Positions 34,315 through 43,426 of a stretch of DNA of 64,000 bases are shown here, in pieces. The DNA lies in assembly GCA_903838415.1 (NCBI GenBank), contig CAILYI010000109.1, positions 1-64,000 of the forward strand. The letters run 5' to 3'. The stretch's first letter is position 1; every line of letters begins with the position of its first letter. A program made the position numbers and the translations under genes. The stretch is from an uncultured Anaerolineae bacterium. GTDB taxonomy: Bacteria; Chloroflexota; Anaerolineae; Anaerolineales; Villigracilaceae. The notes below the pieces were generated by a model. It saw only the letters and a program-made list of their open reading frames with translations. It did not search any database and was not told where the DNA came from.

Positions 34315-34992
34315 TTACAGCGTGATGTCAAGCAAACCTTCCGCCACCGAACGCAGTTTATCGGTGGGCAGCTCGCTCAAATTACGCGCTAATTCCAGGT
34401 AAGGATGATTGACCGGTAAACACACAAAAGCGCGCAGTTCGGGAGATAGCTTCAGAAATTCCAAAATCGCCCCCTGATCGGTCATCCACTTCCCTACCGG
34501 GCCATTCTGATCAAAAAACGATTCCACCCGTCCGCCAATGACCGTCAAAATGGCTTCCAATTCAGGCAAAGGGATGGCGCGCTCGCCCATTTCATAAGCC
34601 GTCAGCCGCCCTTGCGGGATGCCCGTCTCGAAGGATAGGGCTTTGAGCGAAATACTGGTCTGCAAACGTCTCTGCCGCAAAAGCGTGCCGACAATGCGAT
34701 GGCGCAGCGCAGCCAGGCGATTCAAGTCAATCGGATCGGTGCGCGGCGCGGCATCTGACAGGGACAAACTGCTCCAAAAGTGCTGAATTGGAAGATCGAG
34801 GTAGTAAGCCAACACTTCCAGTTCGGGCAATGAGGGAGCTTTGCGGCCTTCCTCATAAGCGCGTAAAATAGCGGGAGAAATGCCAATGGTCTTGGCAGTT
34901 TCCGTGACAGTTTTGCGGGACGCAAGACGGGCGTCACGAATCAAGACTCCCAATTTGCGCGTGCGAAGATTAATCTGGATTTGAAGGCTCAT
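34315..34992 (-). CDS. tandem XRE-type HTH regulator
   Basis: 225 residues with two Cro/C1-type helix-turn-helix domains: residues about 10-70 (VTETAKTIGISPAILRAYEEG) and about 85-150 (ISLKALSFETGIPQGRLTAYEMG). Both keep the conserved glutamine-free but typical layout, ending in a proline-leucine-glutamate segment (PSLPELEVLA and IPLPELEAIL). The C-terminal 70 residues are helical. It may bind DNA as an internal pseudo-dimer. It lies between the V4R cassette and cpaF and could regulate either. Confidence 0.85.
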   Translation of the reverse strand: MSLQIQINLRTRKLGVLIRDARLASRKTVTETAKTIGISPAILRAYEEGRKAPSLPELEVLAYYLDLPIQHFWSSLSLSDAAPRTDPIDLNRLAALRHRIVGTLLRQRRLQTSISLKALSFETGIPQGRLTAYEMGERAIPLPELEAILTVIGGRVESFFDQNGPVGKWMTDQGAILEFLKLSPELRAFVCLPVNHPYLELARNLSELPTDKLRSVAEGLLDITL

Positions 34993-35069
34993 AATGGTTT
35001 TCCGGTTAATCGGTCTGAAATAAGCCGCGTACAGGTCAAGTTTTTCTCATTATACACTAGACAGGAAGC

Positions 35070-36386
35070 CTAGCGCCGCCGCAGCAGGTCACCCATGCTG
35101 GCGCCAAAAACCTCGGGCGGGAGTTTAAAACCGGCGGCTTCGAGACGTGGAGTAAAGAGCGGCCGAATGCCGGTCGGCTTTAAACTTCCGATAATTTTCC
35201 CGTCGGGCGTCATGCCGGTTTGCTCAAAGCGGAAAATATCGGTCAATACGATGGTTTCGCCTTCCATACCGGCCACCTCAGTGATGGCGGTCACTTTGCG
35301 GGTGCCATCCTTCAAACGCGTCTGCTGAACGATCAAATCAATGGCGGCGGACATTTGTTGGCGAATGACCTTGATAGGCAATTCCATGCCAGACATCAGA
35401 ACCATAGTCTCGGTGCGTGAAAGCGCATCGCGCGGAGTATTGGCATGCAGCGTGGTCAATGAACCGTCATGCCCGGTATTCATCGCCTGGAGCATATCCA
35501 GCGTTTCACCGCCGCGACATTCCCCAACCACGATCCGATCAGGGCGCATGCGCAGGGAGTTTTTCACCAGGTCGCGGATGGTCACCTGGCCTTTGCCCTC
35601 CAGGTTGGCAGCCTTGGTTTCGAGCCGGACGATGTGTTCCTGCTGCAGCTGAAGTTCAGCGGCATCTTCAATGGTGACAATGCGTTCGGTTTCAGGAATC
35701 AGCCCGGAAAGTACATTCAGCAAGGTCGTCTTGCCCGAGCCCGTTCCACCTGAAATGACGATGTTGAGGCGGCTGATGACACAGGCCTTCAAGAATTCGG
35801 CCATGGGAGCGGTGATCGAGCCGAATTCAATCAACTGATCCATGCTTAACTTGTCTTTGCGAAATTTTCGGATGGTGATGGAGGCGCCATCAATTGCCAC
35901 CGGCGGCACAATGGCGTTGACGCGTGATCCATCGGGCAAACGCGCATCGACAGTGGGCGAATCCGCATCCACGCGACGGCCCAGCGGCAAAATGATGCGG
36001 TCGATCACCCGTAAAACCTGCTCGTTATTTTCAAAAGTGACGCCGGTTTTAATCAATTTGCCCTTTTTTTCGACATAAATCATCTTGGGGCCGTTCACCA
36101 TCACTTCGCTCACATCGGGATCATCCAGTAATTGCTGGATTGGGCCGTAGCCCAGCACATCATCCACCACTTCGCGCGAGATTTGCTGGCGGATTGATTC
36201 CGGAACATTCACGCGCAGCTTGCCGAAAATTTCCACCAGTTTGTTCTGAACGAAAGCGGTGCGCTGGTCGTAGGGCGGATTATCAATTTCCAACTCACGC
36301 GTCAGATTATCAATAATAAAATGTTTGAGTTTGAGCAGGTCCGCCGAGGATAACCCGGGCGCTGCTGATGAAGACAGGAGCGTCAT
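35070..36386 (-). CDS. cpaF: CpaF/TadA-type secretion ATPase
   Basis: 438 residues, type II/IV secretion ATPase family. Walker A is GGTGSGKTT near 212-220, followed by the Asp box (IEDAAEL), Walker B-region GECRGGE and the His box (TTLHANT). The N-terminal domain ([10 protein letters not shown]-like region) is that of Tad pilus motors. It would power assembly of a Tad-type pilus or secretion. No tadB, tadC, flp or prepilin peptidase gene is seen in the window. Its ATGA overlap couples it to the next gene. Confidence 0.93.
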   Translation of the reverse strand: MTLLSSSAAPGLSSADLLKLKHFIIDNLTRELEIDNPPYDQRTAFVQNKLVEIFGKLRVNVPESIRQQISREVVDDVLGYGPIQQLLDDPDVSEVMVNGPKMIYVEKKGKLIKTGVTFENNEQVLRVIDRIILPLGRRVDADSPTVDARLPDGSRVNAIVPPVAIDGASITIRKFRKDKLSMDQLIEFGSITAPMAEFLKACVISRLNIVISGGTGSGKTTLLNVLSGLIPETERIVTIEDAAELQLQQEHIVRLETKAANLEGKGQVTIRDLVKNSLRMRPDRIVVGECRGGETLDMLQAMNTGHDGSLTTLHANTPRDALSRTETMVLMSGMELPIKVIRQQMSAAIDLIVQQTRLKDGTRKVTAITEVAGMEGETIVLTDIFRFEQTGMTPDGKIIGSLKPTGIRPLFTPRLEAAGFKLPPEVFGASMGDLLRRR

Positions 36387-36682
36387 TGTTTATCTCCGCC
36401 ATTGGCAGTCGAATCGCTGGGAATGACCCACACGATCTGCAAGCGCGCCACGGTCATGAAATCAGTCTCATAAAGCACAGTTCCATCCTGGCCAAAAACC
36501 CTGGCATTGGTGACGGCCAAAAACGGTTCGGCACGATCCAATTCGTCTTTCACACGCCCGTCCAAACGGACATGGATTGCGCCTTCAATGCGATGCGTCA
36601 CCGTCTGAATAACAGATGGAACGGATACCTTTGAAATAATGTCGGTAAAATATTTGCCTTTATCATTGAACTCAAGACTCAT
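36383..36682 (-). CDS. small protein between cpaF and cpaE, unknown function
   Basis: 99 residues, overlapping cpaF by four bases and 12 bases after cpaE. Beta-rich: HRIEGAIHVRLDGRVKDEL, then FLAVTNARVF and LQIVWVIPS. No membrane segment. It resembles the 79-residue protein at 16352-16591 in pattern. It may be a regulator or scaffold for the CpaE/CpaF pair. No established name. Confidence 0.75.
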   Translation of the reverse strand: MSLEFNDKGKYFTDIISKVSVPSVIQTVTHRIEGAIHVRLDGRVKDELDRAEPFLAVTNARVFGQDGTVLYETDFMTVARLQIVWVIPSDSTANGGDKQ

Positions 36683-36694
36683 TATCCCTGCTCC

Positions 36695-37861
36695 TCAAGC
36701 GCGGTTTCGGCGCGCAGTCTCCAAAATTTCCCGCGAAATCTGATCAATCATCATCGCGGCAGTGTCGTTTGGCATCTTTATTAATATGGGCAAATGCTGA
36801 TTATTCGCCAGGGAAAGTGTGCCGCCCATATACGGGATGGTGGCTTTGATATCCATCCCAATCATGCGTTCAGCGTCGCTTTTGCTAAAACCTTCCAGAC
36901 CAACCGAACGATTCAGCAGCAGATAAACCCGCTTGGGATCAACTCCCTGGTTCTGGAGATACTGCCAGATTTTTTGCGTCAACGTGATGGTGGAAAGGTC
37001 CGGGCCGGTCACGATCACCACTACATCGGCATCCTGAATAACGGACAGGTTGATCGGGGAAAGGGAACGTCCCATATCGATGAAAGTGAGATCAAAGGCC
37101 TGGCGCAAAGCCTGAATCAGCCGGGGGATGCGCGTCCCATCAAGGGCATCGGCGCTCTCCGGGCTGGGAGACCCAGCTAACAGGCGAAAACGCCAATTTT
37201 CCAACAGACCAAGCATGCGGCGCAGATATTCACTATTCAAATCCGCCAGGGTGTGTGAGGCGGCAGTCACCAGGTCGAAATCGCCCTGGTAGCCAACGAT
37301 CGAGGCCAGCGAACCGATCGGTAAAACCAGGTCCATGACGGCCACATCCATTTCAGCATTCGTCATGGCGCTGTTCCGGGCAATATTAACACACAGCGAG
37401 GAGGTGCCAGCGCCACCTTTTGCACTCAGAAACACGCCCAGAATCCCACCGGTTGAGCGTTTTTTCTGTAAGTCGCCTGCCGATTCCTGAAAGGGGGTGG
37501 CCAGCAGCTCGAATAGTTTTTCCACGGATTCATGGGTTTTCGAGAAAAACTCATTGCAACCGGCGAAAATCATATCATCCGCCAGGATTTTGCTTGTTGG
37601 GGCTGCCAGCGCAATGCAGAAAGTGGAGGCCGTGCGCTTGTCACCACGCAGTTTTTTGATCAATTCAACCGCGGGCATGTCTGTCAAGTCAGGATCGAGG
37701 ATAATGACATCCGGGCGGTCACGCAGGGCGGTGATATAGCCATCCCGGCCCGATGCAACGGTTTGAACTGCGTAAGTTTTCTTCGCCAAGAGCGCGCCAA
37801 AGTAGGCACCGCTGCGCACGTCCTCGTCGATCACCAGAATGGAAAGGGTCGAATTTCCCAA
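36695..37861 (-). CDS. cpaE: CpaE-like MinD-family ATPase with receiver
   Basis: 388 residues. An N-terminal receiver-like domain (1-125, with ILDPDLTDMP) precedes a MinD/ParA-type ATPase (about 140-388) with a deviant Walker A (SAKGGAGTSS), the switch region DMGRSLSP and an ATP-binding tail. CpaE places the Tad machine at the cell pole in Caulobacter. The start is TTG at 37861 with AAGGA about eight bases upstream. It is followed by the small gene and cpaF and preceded by the OmpR-type regulator. Confidence 0.9.
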   Translation of the reverse strand: MGNSTLSILVIDEDVRSGAYFGALLAKKTYAVQTVASGRDGYITALRDRPDVIILDPDLTDMPAVELIKKLRGDKRTASTFCIALAAPTSKILADDMIFAGCNEFFSKTHESVEKLFELLATPFQESAGDLQKKRSTGGILGVFLSAKGGAGTSSLCVNIARNSAMTNAEMDVAVMDLVLPIGSLASIVGYQGDFDLVTAASHTLADLNSEYLRRMLGLLENWRFRLLAGSPSPESADALDGTRIPRLIQALRQAFDLTFIDMGRSLSPINLSVIQDADVVVIVTGPDLSTITLTQKIWQYLQNQGVDPKRVYLLLNRSVGLEGFSKSDAERMIGMDIKATIPYMGGTLSLANNQHLPILIKMPNDTAAMMIDQISREILETARRNRA

Positions 37862-37873
37862 GGCCGGATTCCT

Positions 37874-38569
37874 TTAGCTCTCGGCGGGCGGCATCAGGTA
37901 ACCCAGACCAGAGCGGGTGACGATATGTTTCGGGATGTGGGCATCGTCTTCCAGCTTCTGCCGCAAGCGGGCGATGCTGACCCATAGAATTTCTTTATCA
38001 TTTCGATATTCTGAGCCCCAAACACTGGAAAGCAAATCTTCCGCGCTCATCACAACGCCCACATTGTGCGCAAATTGGAGCAGCAGCCGGTATTCTGTGG
38101 CGGAAAGGAAAACGGGTTGATTGCCACGCCAGACCTCGGCGCGAGCAAAGTCAATCCGCAGGGATTCGTGTTCAAAAAAGCGACTCTGACTGACATCCTT
38201 TGAAACCTGGGAACGGCGCAATACTGCGCGAACCCGCGCCAGCAGTTCAGTGGCAGAGAAGGGCTTGACGAGATAGTCATCCGCACCCATATCCAAGCCA
38301 CGGACGCGATCTTGTTCCTCGCCTTTGGCCGTCAGGATGATGATTGGGACATTGGAAAACTGCCGGATGCGCTGGCAGGCGGCAAAACCGTCCAGGTTGG
38401 GCATCATCACGTCCATCAGGATCAAATCCACCGGGTTGGCAGAAAAAGTCTCCACCGCCTGGATGCCGTCGGCGGCAGAGATGACATCATATCCATCAGA
38501 ACGCAGATTAGCCTCCAGTAAACGCAAATAGCGAGGTTCATCATCAACTACCAAAATTTTAGTGGACAT
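37874..38569 (-). CDS. OmpR/PhoB-type response regulator
   Basis: 231 residues. Receiver with D9-D10, phospho-acceptor D53 (LILMDVMMPNLDG), ILTAKG and YLVKPF; winged helix with LSATEYRLLLQF and a terminal SGLGYLM. The ATG at 38569 has GGAGACTGAA before it and lies just after the histidine kinase stop. Two kinases upstream in the same operon could phosphorylate it. It is the most likely controller of cpaE and cpaF. Confidence 0.94.
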   Translation of the reverse strand: MSTKILVVDDEPRYLRLLEANLRSDGYDVISAADGIQAVETFSANPVDLILMDVMMPNLDGFAACQRIRQFSNVPIIILTAKGEEQDRVRGLDMGADDYLVKPFSATELLARVRAVLRRSQVSKDVSQSRFFEHESLRIDFARAEVWRGNQPVFLSATEYRLLLQFAHNVGVVMSAEDLLSSVWGSEYRNDKEILWVSIARLRQKLEDDAHIPKHIVTRSGLGYLMPPAES

Positions 38570-38570
38570 T

Positions 38571-39803
38571 TCAGTCTCCTTCAGGTTGTTTGCTTGAATC
38601 GACAGGGATGTCAATCAGAAAGGTTGTGCCCCTGCCAGGCTGCGATTCGACGGAAATTCTGCCGCCGTGGGCATTGATAATCTTCTCACAGATGAAAAGT
38701 CCCAAGCCGGAACCGGTACCGCCCTGCCCCGGCACGCGAAAAAACCGCTTAAACAGGTTATTGAGATGGTCAGGGGCAATGCCGGGGCCTGTATCGGCAA
38801 AACGGATTTGGTAATAACCGGAGATTTCTGTCAGGGAAATTGTAATGGAGGCGCCGGGAGCATATTTAGCGGCGTTGCTGAAAAGGTTTTCGAATACCTG
38901 CGCCATACGCACATTGTCAATACCGATGACCGGTTTGACGGCGAATTCAAACTGGACCTGCATGTCTTTAAATCGCGCCTGCGCCCGGGTGGCAGTATCC
39001 CGGATGACAATATCCAGGCGGGCAGGCTGGAATTTCATCGGCAGCGTGTGGCTCTGCAAACGGGATGATTCCAGAACGTTTTCGATCAGCGTTGTCAGAT
39101 GGTCAGCTTCTTCGTCGATAATGGTCAGGAATTCGCGGCGGGTGGCTTCGTCCCATTCAGTATCCTGCCGCAGGAGGGTGCTCGAATATCCTTTTATGAA
39201 TCCCAGGGGTGTCCGCAGTTCGTGGGAAATCGTGGCGATAAAGTCATCTTGCAGCGCCAACAGGCGCCGGGTTTCCTCGAGCGCGCAAATATCTTCAGCC
39301 AGTTTCTTGCGTTCGAACAAACCGGCAAATTGCGCCGCGATATAGCGCGCATGCTGGATATGCTCTATGCGATATTTTGGGCCACCGAAACGAACAAAAA
39401 CCACCGCGCCTCGGATACCGACGGAAGTTCGGATCGGCACTCCCAGCAGATAGGCTTCTGCGAGGCGGTCACTCTTCTTGCGCTTTTTTGGCGAAGCAGC
39501 TGCAGTTCCAGCGTGATTCGGTTCATGCACTACGACTTCTTCCCGCTCCATAACCTGTCCGGCAATTTCCGCGCCCCAGGCTGCATCCGCGCCTGCCGAT
39601 TGACCGCGTCCGACCGCCCGGGCATAAACGATTTCTGTCAGGTTGCTGGTCTGTTCTTCAGCCATGTACAACGCCAGATTATCGAAAATGAACTCAGCGC
39701 GCACGATGGCCACGACTGAATCGAGCGCTTCCTTCCAATCAGCGTGTTGGGTAACCGCTTCGGCTATGGCAAGGTATTCGGAGTCATTCTCTGGAGTGGA
39801 CAA
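38571..39803 (-). CDS. GAF-domain histidine kinase
   Basis: About 410 residues from a TTG at 39803, which sits one base after the stop of the next gene. A GAF-like sensor domain (about 10-170) has no membrane segment; the segment PKKRKK is an unusual basic patch inside it. HisKA carries ATISHELRTPLG and HATPase_c has NLFSNAAKYAPG and GTGSGLGLF. The open frame continues to 40013 but that part overlaps the preceding kinase and is rejected. Soluble kinase, probably partner of the OmpR-type regulator. Confidence 0.88.
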   Translation of the reverse strand: MSTPENDSEYLAIAEAVTQHADWKEALDSVVAIVRAEFIFDNLALYMAEEQTSNLTEIVYARAVGRGQSAGADAAWGAEIAGQVMEREEVVVHEPNHAGTAAASPKKRKKSDRLAEAYLLGVPIRTSVGIRGAVVFVRFGGPKYRIEHIQHARYIAAQFAGLFERKKLAEDICALEETRRLLALQDDFIATISHELRTPLGFIKGYSSTLLRQDTEWDEATRREFLTIIDEEADHLTTLIENVLESSRLQSHTLPMKFQPARLDIVIRDTATRAQARFKDMQVQFEFAVKPVIGIDNVRMAQVFENLFSNAAKYAPGASITISLTEISGYYQIRFADTGPGIAPDHLNNLFKRFFRVPGQGGTGSGLGLFICEKIINAHGGRISVESQPGRGTTFLIDIPVDSSKQPEGD

Positions 39804-39804
39804 T

Positions 39805-40842
39805 TTATTTCGCCTTCGCAACGAGCAATGGGAAAGAAAAGGTTGTTCCTTTATCGATCTCGGACTTGACGTCCAGGAGCGAGCCGTGCGCTTCGATAAT
39901 CTGTAATACGAGCGCCAGCCCAAGCCCGGTGCCACCATATCGGCGTGTTGGCGAGCCATCCAACTGGTGGAATGGCTCAAATATTTCCGTAATATGTTCG
40001 GGGAGAATGCCAATCCCGGTGTCAGTGATTCTGAAATTTACGATATTTTCAACGGACCTGGGTCTGGAAATCGACAGTAAAATTCTCCCGCCAGGCTGAG
40101 TAAATTTGACCGCATTATCCATTAATTGGTCAAGGGCCCAACTGAGTTTTTCTGCATCGGCCAGAACGTGAGGCAGGTTGGGGTCAAGCTCTACATCAAG
40201 GGTGAGGTGACGGTCTTCGGCGCGGGGCTGGATGCGGGCGATGAGATTAGCTACCAGCTTGGTGACATCCACCGGGGCGATGTTCAGCGTCATGGCGCCC
40301 TTGGAAGCCTGAGAAAACAGGATCAGGTCATCGATCAGGCCTTGCAAACGCGCCGCCGAACGCAGGGATACTTCCACGGCTTTTTTCTGGTCGCTATTCA
40401 GATCACCGAGAGATTCTGTCGCCAGTAAATCGAGATAGCCGCTAATATGGGTCAGCGGTGTGCGCAGTTCGTGCGAGACATTTGCCACGAGATTGGCCTT
40501 CAGCTGGTTCATTTCAGAAAGCCGCCGCAAGGCCTCTTGCAGTTCGATGGTACGCTGCTGAACGCGCGCTTCAAGATTGCGGTTGGCATCTTCCAGAGCG
40601 GCGCGTAGATGCATGATTTGTTCGGTAATCGCCTGATCGAGGGTGGGGCGATCAAGGTAGCCCAAATCCACCAGGGATTGCCCGAGCAGGCGATTTTTTC
40701 CGGTGGAAGTGCCCTGGCGCTGATATTCAAGCGCGGTCTGCAATTGTGCGTCAGTGAGCAAGCCCATCTCAACCAACTGCTCGCCAAGACGCGGAACCAG
40801 CACTTCCGGGCTAATTAACGTAGTGGTGTTTGTTTGCGCCAT
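39805..40842 (-). CDS. histidine kinase with N-terminal MshEN-like domain
   Basis: 345 residues. Residues 14-80 carry two copies of the motif RLGxxLVxxG...L..AL..Q: PRLGEQLVEMGLLT with QLQTALEYQ, and RLLGQSLVDLGYLD with TLDQAITEQ. This is the signature of the MshEN/GSPII_E_N fold, which in MshE binds c-di-GMP. A coiled coil (about 78-115) leads to HisKA with H124 (VSHELRTPL) and HATPase_c (DNAVKFTQPG, GTGLGLAL). No membrane segment. It would let c-di-GMP control a phosphorelay in front of cpaE and cpaF. The motif match was done by eye. Confidence 0.85.
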   Translation of the reverse strand: MAQTNTTTLISPEVLVPRLGEQLVEMGLLTDAQLQTALEYQRQGTSTGKNRLLGQSLVDLGYLDRPTLDQAITEQIMHLRAALEDANRNLEARVQQRTIELQEALRRLSEMNQLKANLVANVSHELRTPLTHISGYLDLLATESLGDLNSDQKKAVEVSLRSAARLQGLIDDLILFSQASKGAMTLNIAPVDVTKLVANLIARIQPRAEDRHLTLDVELDPNLPHVLADAEKLSWALDQLMDNAVKFTQPGGRILLSISRPRSVENIVNFRITDTGIGILPEHITEIFEPFHQLDGSPTRRYGGTGLGLALVLQIIEAHGSLLDVKSEIDKGTTFSFPLLVAKAK

Positions 40843-40843
40843 G

Positions 40844-42424
40844 TCAGGCCTGCCAGAGCCATTCTCCGCCCAGCATGGTGGCTGCAGACTGCATGGTCAG
40901 CAGGTCATCGGGTGGACAGGTAAACGGGTCTTTTTCGAGCACGATCAAATCAGCGTAATGGCCGGGCGAGAGTCGACCGAGGCGATCTTCCAGACCGGCG
41001 GCATACGCCGCGCCGACGGTGTAACCGTCCAGCGCCTCGCGCATGGTCAGCCGCTGTTCGGGGTGCCAGCCTTCAGGGGCGGGAGAACCGTCAGCACAGC
41101 GGCGGGTGACAGCGGCGTGCAGTCCCCAGAACGGATTGGGCGCTTCGACGGGCGCGTCCGATCCAAAAGCCAGCGTGGCGCCTGCATCCAATTGCGTGCG
41201 CCAGGAATAGGCCAGGTTGACGCGCTCGCCCCAGTATTTTTCGGCGGCCAGCATATCCGAAGTGGCATGGATGGGCTGCATCGAGGCGATGATTCCCAGC
41301 TTGCCCAAACGGTGAGCGTCATCGGGGTGCAGAATTTGGACATGCTCAATCCGGTGGCGCAAAGCCGGTAGCCCGCGTTCGCGCTCATAACCGCGCAATT
41401 GTTCATATCCATTCAAGATTTCATGCAAGGCCCGATCTCCAATGGCATGCGCCGTCATACTCAAGCCCACATCCGCGGCCTGGCGGCCGTGTTCAAAAAA
41501 CTGCTCGCCATCCATATTTAGAATACCCCTATTTTCAGGCTCATTCAAGTAGGGCTGGAGCATTGCTGCCGTACGCGGGCCAAGCGCACCATCCATGAAG
41601 ACTTTCACGGAGCCAATTCGTAGATGGTCGCTGCCAAAACCGGTACGCAGACCCAACGCGTGGGCGTGGGGCAGCAGGTTAAGCGGCACGCTTTTGGTAA
41701 CGCGCAACTTCAAGCGTCCTGCCTGATCGAGCAACTGCAGGGCCATAAACGCGGGCCGATAATCAAAATCATGCGCGCCGGTCAGGCCCAGTTTCCACAA
41801 GTTGGGCAGGGCGGATTCGATGGCATCAGCAGTTTCCGGCACGCCGGGCTGCGGGATTATTTGTTCGACAAGTTCCATCGCAGTCTCAAGCAGGATCCCG
41901 TTTGGCTGACCGCTCGCATCCCGCAGGATTTTCCCGTTAACCGGATCAGACGACCCGACGCCGATTCCAGCCATGCGAAGGGCCATGGAATTGGCCCAGG
42001 AGGCATGCAGGGATTTACCCGTCAAATAAGCGGGATGTTCCGAGGCAACCGCATCCAACTCCGCGGCTGACGGAAATTCGCCGTCCCAGTCGTTCTGCTG
42101 CCAACCATGACCCAGAATCCACTGCCCCGACGGGGTTTGGGCGGCGCGCTGCGCCACACGCTTGAGCGCCTCGGCCTTGGTCGACGTTTCCACGTCCACT
42201 TTTTGCAGACCGAGGGCATAATGCATCAGGTGCATGTGCGCGTCGGTCAGGCCAGGCAAAATGACGCGCCCGCCCATGTCCTCGCGGCTGGAGCGCCCAC
42301 CAAAAGAATCGAGCAATTCGGAGCCACCTAACGCCGCGACTTTATCGCGGTCAATCACGATGACAGAAGCCTCGGGGCGGGCCTGGTCAAGACTGTGGAT
42401 GCGGGCGTTATAGAGAATTTTCAT
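40844..42424 (-). CDS. amidohydrolase family protein (YtcJ-like)
   Basis: 526 residues of the amidohydrolase_3 type. The metal motif DAHMHL lies near residue 62, with later HAIGD, HRIEHVQ and FGSDAPVE that supply the other ligands. Similar enzymes hydrolyse exocyclic C-N bonds in amides or urea-like substrates; the actual substrate is unknown. The start is ATG at 42424 with AGGAAA upstream. It is separated by a single base from the MshEN kinase gene, so the two are cotranscribed, which may be an accident of packing. Confidence 0.9.
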   Translation of the reverse strand: MKILYNARIHSLDQARPEASVIVIDRDKVAALGGSELLDSFGGRSSREDMGGRVILPGLTDAHMHLMHYALGLQKVDVETSTKAEALKRVAQRAAQTPSGQWILGHGWQQNDWDGEFPSAAELDAVASEHPAYLTGKSLHASWANSMALRMAGIGVGSSDPVNGKILRDASGQPNGILLETAMELVEQIIPQPGVPETADAIESALPNLWKLGLTGAHDFDYRPAFMALQLLDQAGRLKLRVTKSVPLNLLPHAHALGLRTGFGSDHLRIGSVKVFMDGALGPRTAAMLQPYLNEPENRGILNMDGEQFFEHGRQAADVGLSMTAHAIGDRALHEILNGYEQLRGYERERGLPALRHRIEHVQILHPDDAHRLGKLGIIASMQPIHATSDMLAAEKYWGERVNLAYSWRTQLDAGATLAFGSDAPVEAPNPFWGLHAAVTRRCADGSPAPEGWHPEQRLTMREALDGYTVGAAYAAGLEDRLGRLSPGHYADLIVLEKDPFTCPPDDLLTMQSAATMLGGEWLWQA

Positions 42425-42448
42425 GAGTTTCCTGAAGAAAAGCCCGCG

Positions 42449-43348
42449 CTATGGGGCGTATTTTTCACCGGTCAGACGAACCATCAGATCCTGGAATTCT
42501 TCCTCGGAGCCGTAATGCAGCGTCAATGACCCGCTGTTGCGATCCTTGCCAATTTTCACGCTGATTTTTTGACTCAAACTGGAGCGGATAAAGTCTTCCA
42601 GTGATTTTTCTTCGGGCGATGGGCCGTCTTTGAGCACGGCGGCGGGCTTTTCACCCTTGAGCCGGTTGACGAGTTCTTCGGTTTGTCGAACGGTCAGTTT
42701 GTGCAGCAGCACCGTCTGCAAAGCCGATTCCATCGCGCGCGGATTGGTCAACCCCAACAAGGCGCGGGCATGGCCTTCGGTAATATCGCCAGCAACCAGC
42801 GCTTTCTGGACGCTCTCAGGCAGATTGAGCAGACGCAGCGTATTGGTCACCGCCACGCGGCTTTTGCCCACGCGCATGGCTATTTCTTCGTGCGAGAGAT
42901 GAAATTCATCAGACAACTGACGATAGGCATTCGCTTCTTCCAACGGATTTAAATCTGCCCGTTGAACGTTTTCGATCAAGGCCAATTCCAGGCGCTGTTG
43001 ATCCGTAGTCTGCCGGACGATGACCGGCACTTCTTTCAACCCGGCGCGCTGCGAGGCCTGCCAGCGTCGTTCCCCTGCCACCAGGGTATATCCATTATCA
43101 CCGTCATTGCGACTGACAAGCAGTGGCTGAATAATGCCATGCTCTTTAATGGATGCGGCCAATTCATTGAGCGCATCTTCCTTGAAATGAGAACGCGGCT
43201 GGCGCGGGTTGGGGACAATTTGCTCAACCGGAACCATCAGCAAACCACCAGAAATCACCGGGGCGTCGCTGCCCTGAGATCCTTCGGGTTGAAAGCCGGT
43301 GGGGATGAGCGCATCCAATCCTTTACCGAGGCCGGAATGTTTGGGCAT
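42449..43348 (-). CDS. parB: chromosome partitioning protein ParB
   Basis: 299 residues. The N-terminal GLGKGLDALIP, the ParB/Srx CTPase domain with LVAGERRWQASQRAG, the HTH with SHEEIAMRVGKSRVAVTNTLRLL, and the C-terminal dimerisation segment are all present. ParB loads at parS and organises origin segregation with ParA. The ATG has AGGAG upstream. No exact parS palindrome was found in the intergenic regions examined. Confidence 0.97.
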   Translation of the reverse strand: MPKHSGLGKGLDALIPTGFQPEGSQGSDAPVISGGLLMVPVEQIVPNPRQPRSHFKEDALNELAASIKEHGIIQPLLVSRNDGDNGYTLVAGERRWQASQRAGLKEVPVIVRQTTDQQRLELALIENVQRADLNPLEEANAYRQLSDEFHLSHEEIAMRVGKSRVAVTNTLRLLNLPESVQKALVAGDITEGHARALLGLTNPRAMESALQTVLLHKLTVRQTEELVNRLKGEKPAAVLKDGPSPEEKSLEDFIRSSLSQKISVKIGKDRNSGSLTLHYGSEEEFQDLMVRLTGEKYAP

Positions 43349-43426
43349 GAAAACTCCTGTTACAGATCAATATTGCGTGCTTCACCTTACGCAGAATTGC
43401 GCAGTGGAACACGCCAACCCAAATTA

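Noticed and set aside
39804-40013. N-terminal extension of the GAF kinase to an ATG at 40013
   Set aside because: It would overlap the end of the preceding kinase gene by about 200 bases in another frame; the TTG at 39803 fits operon spacing better.
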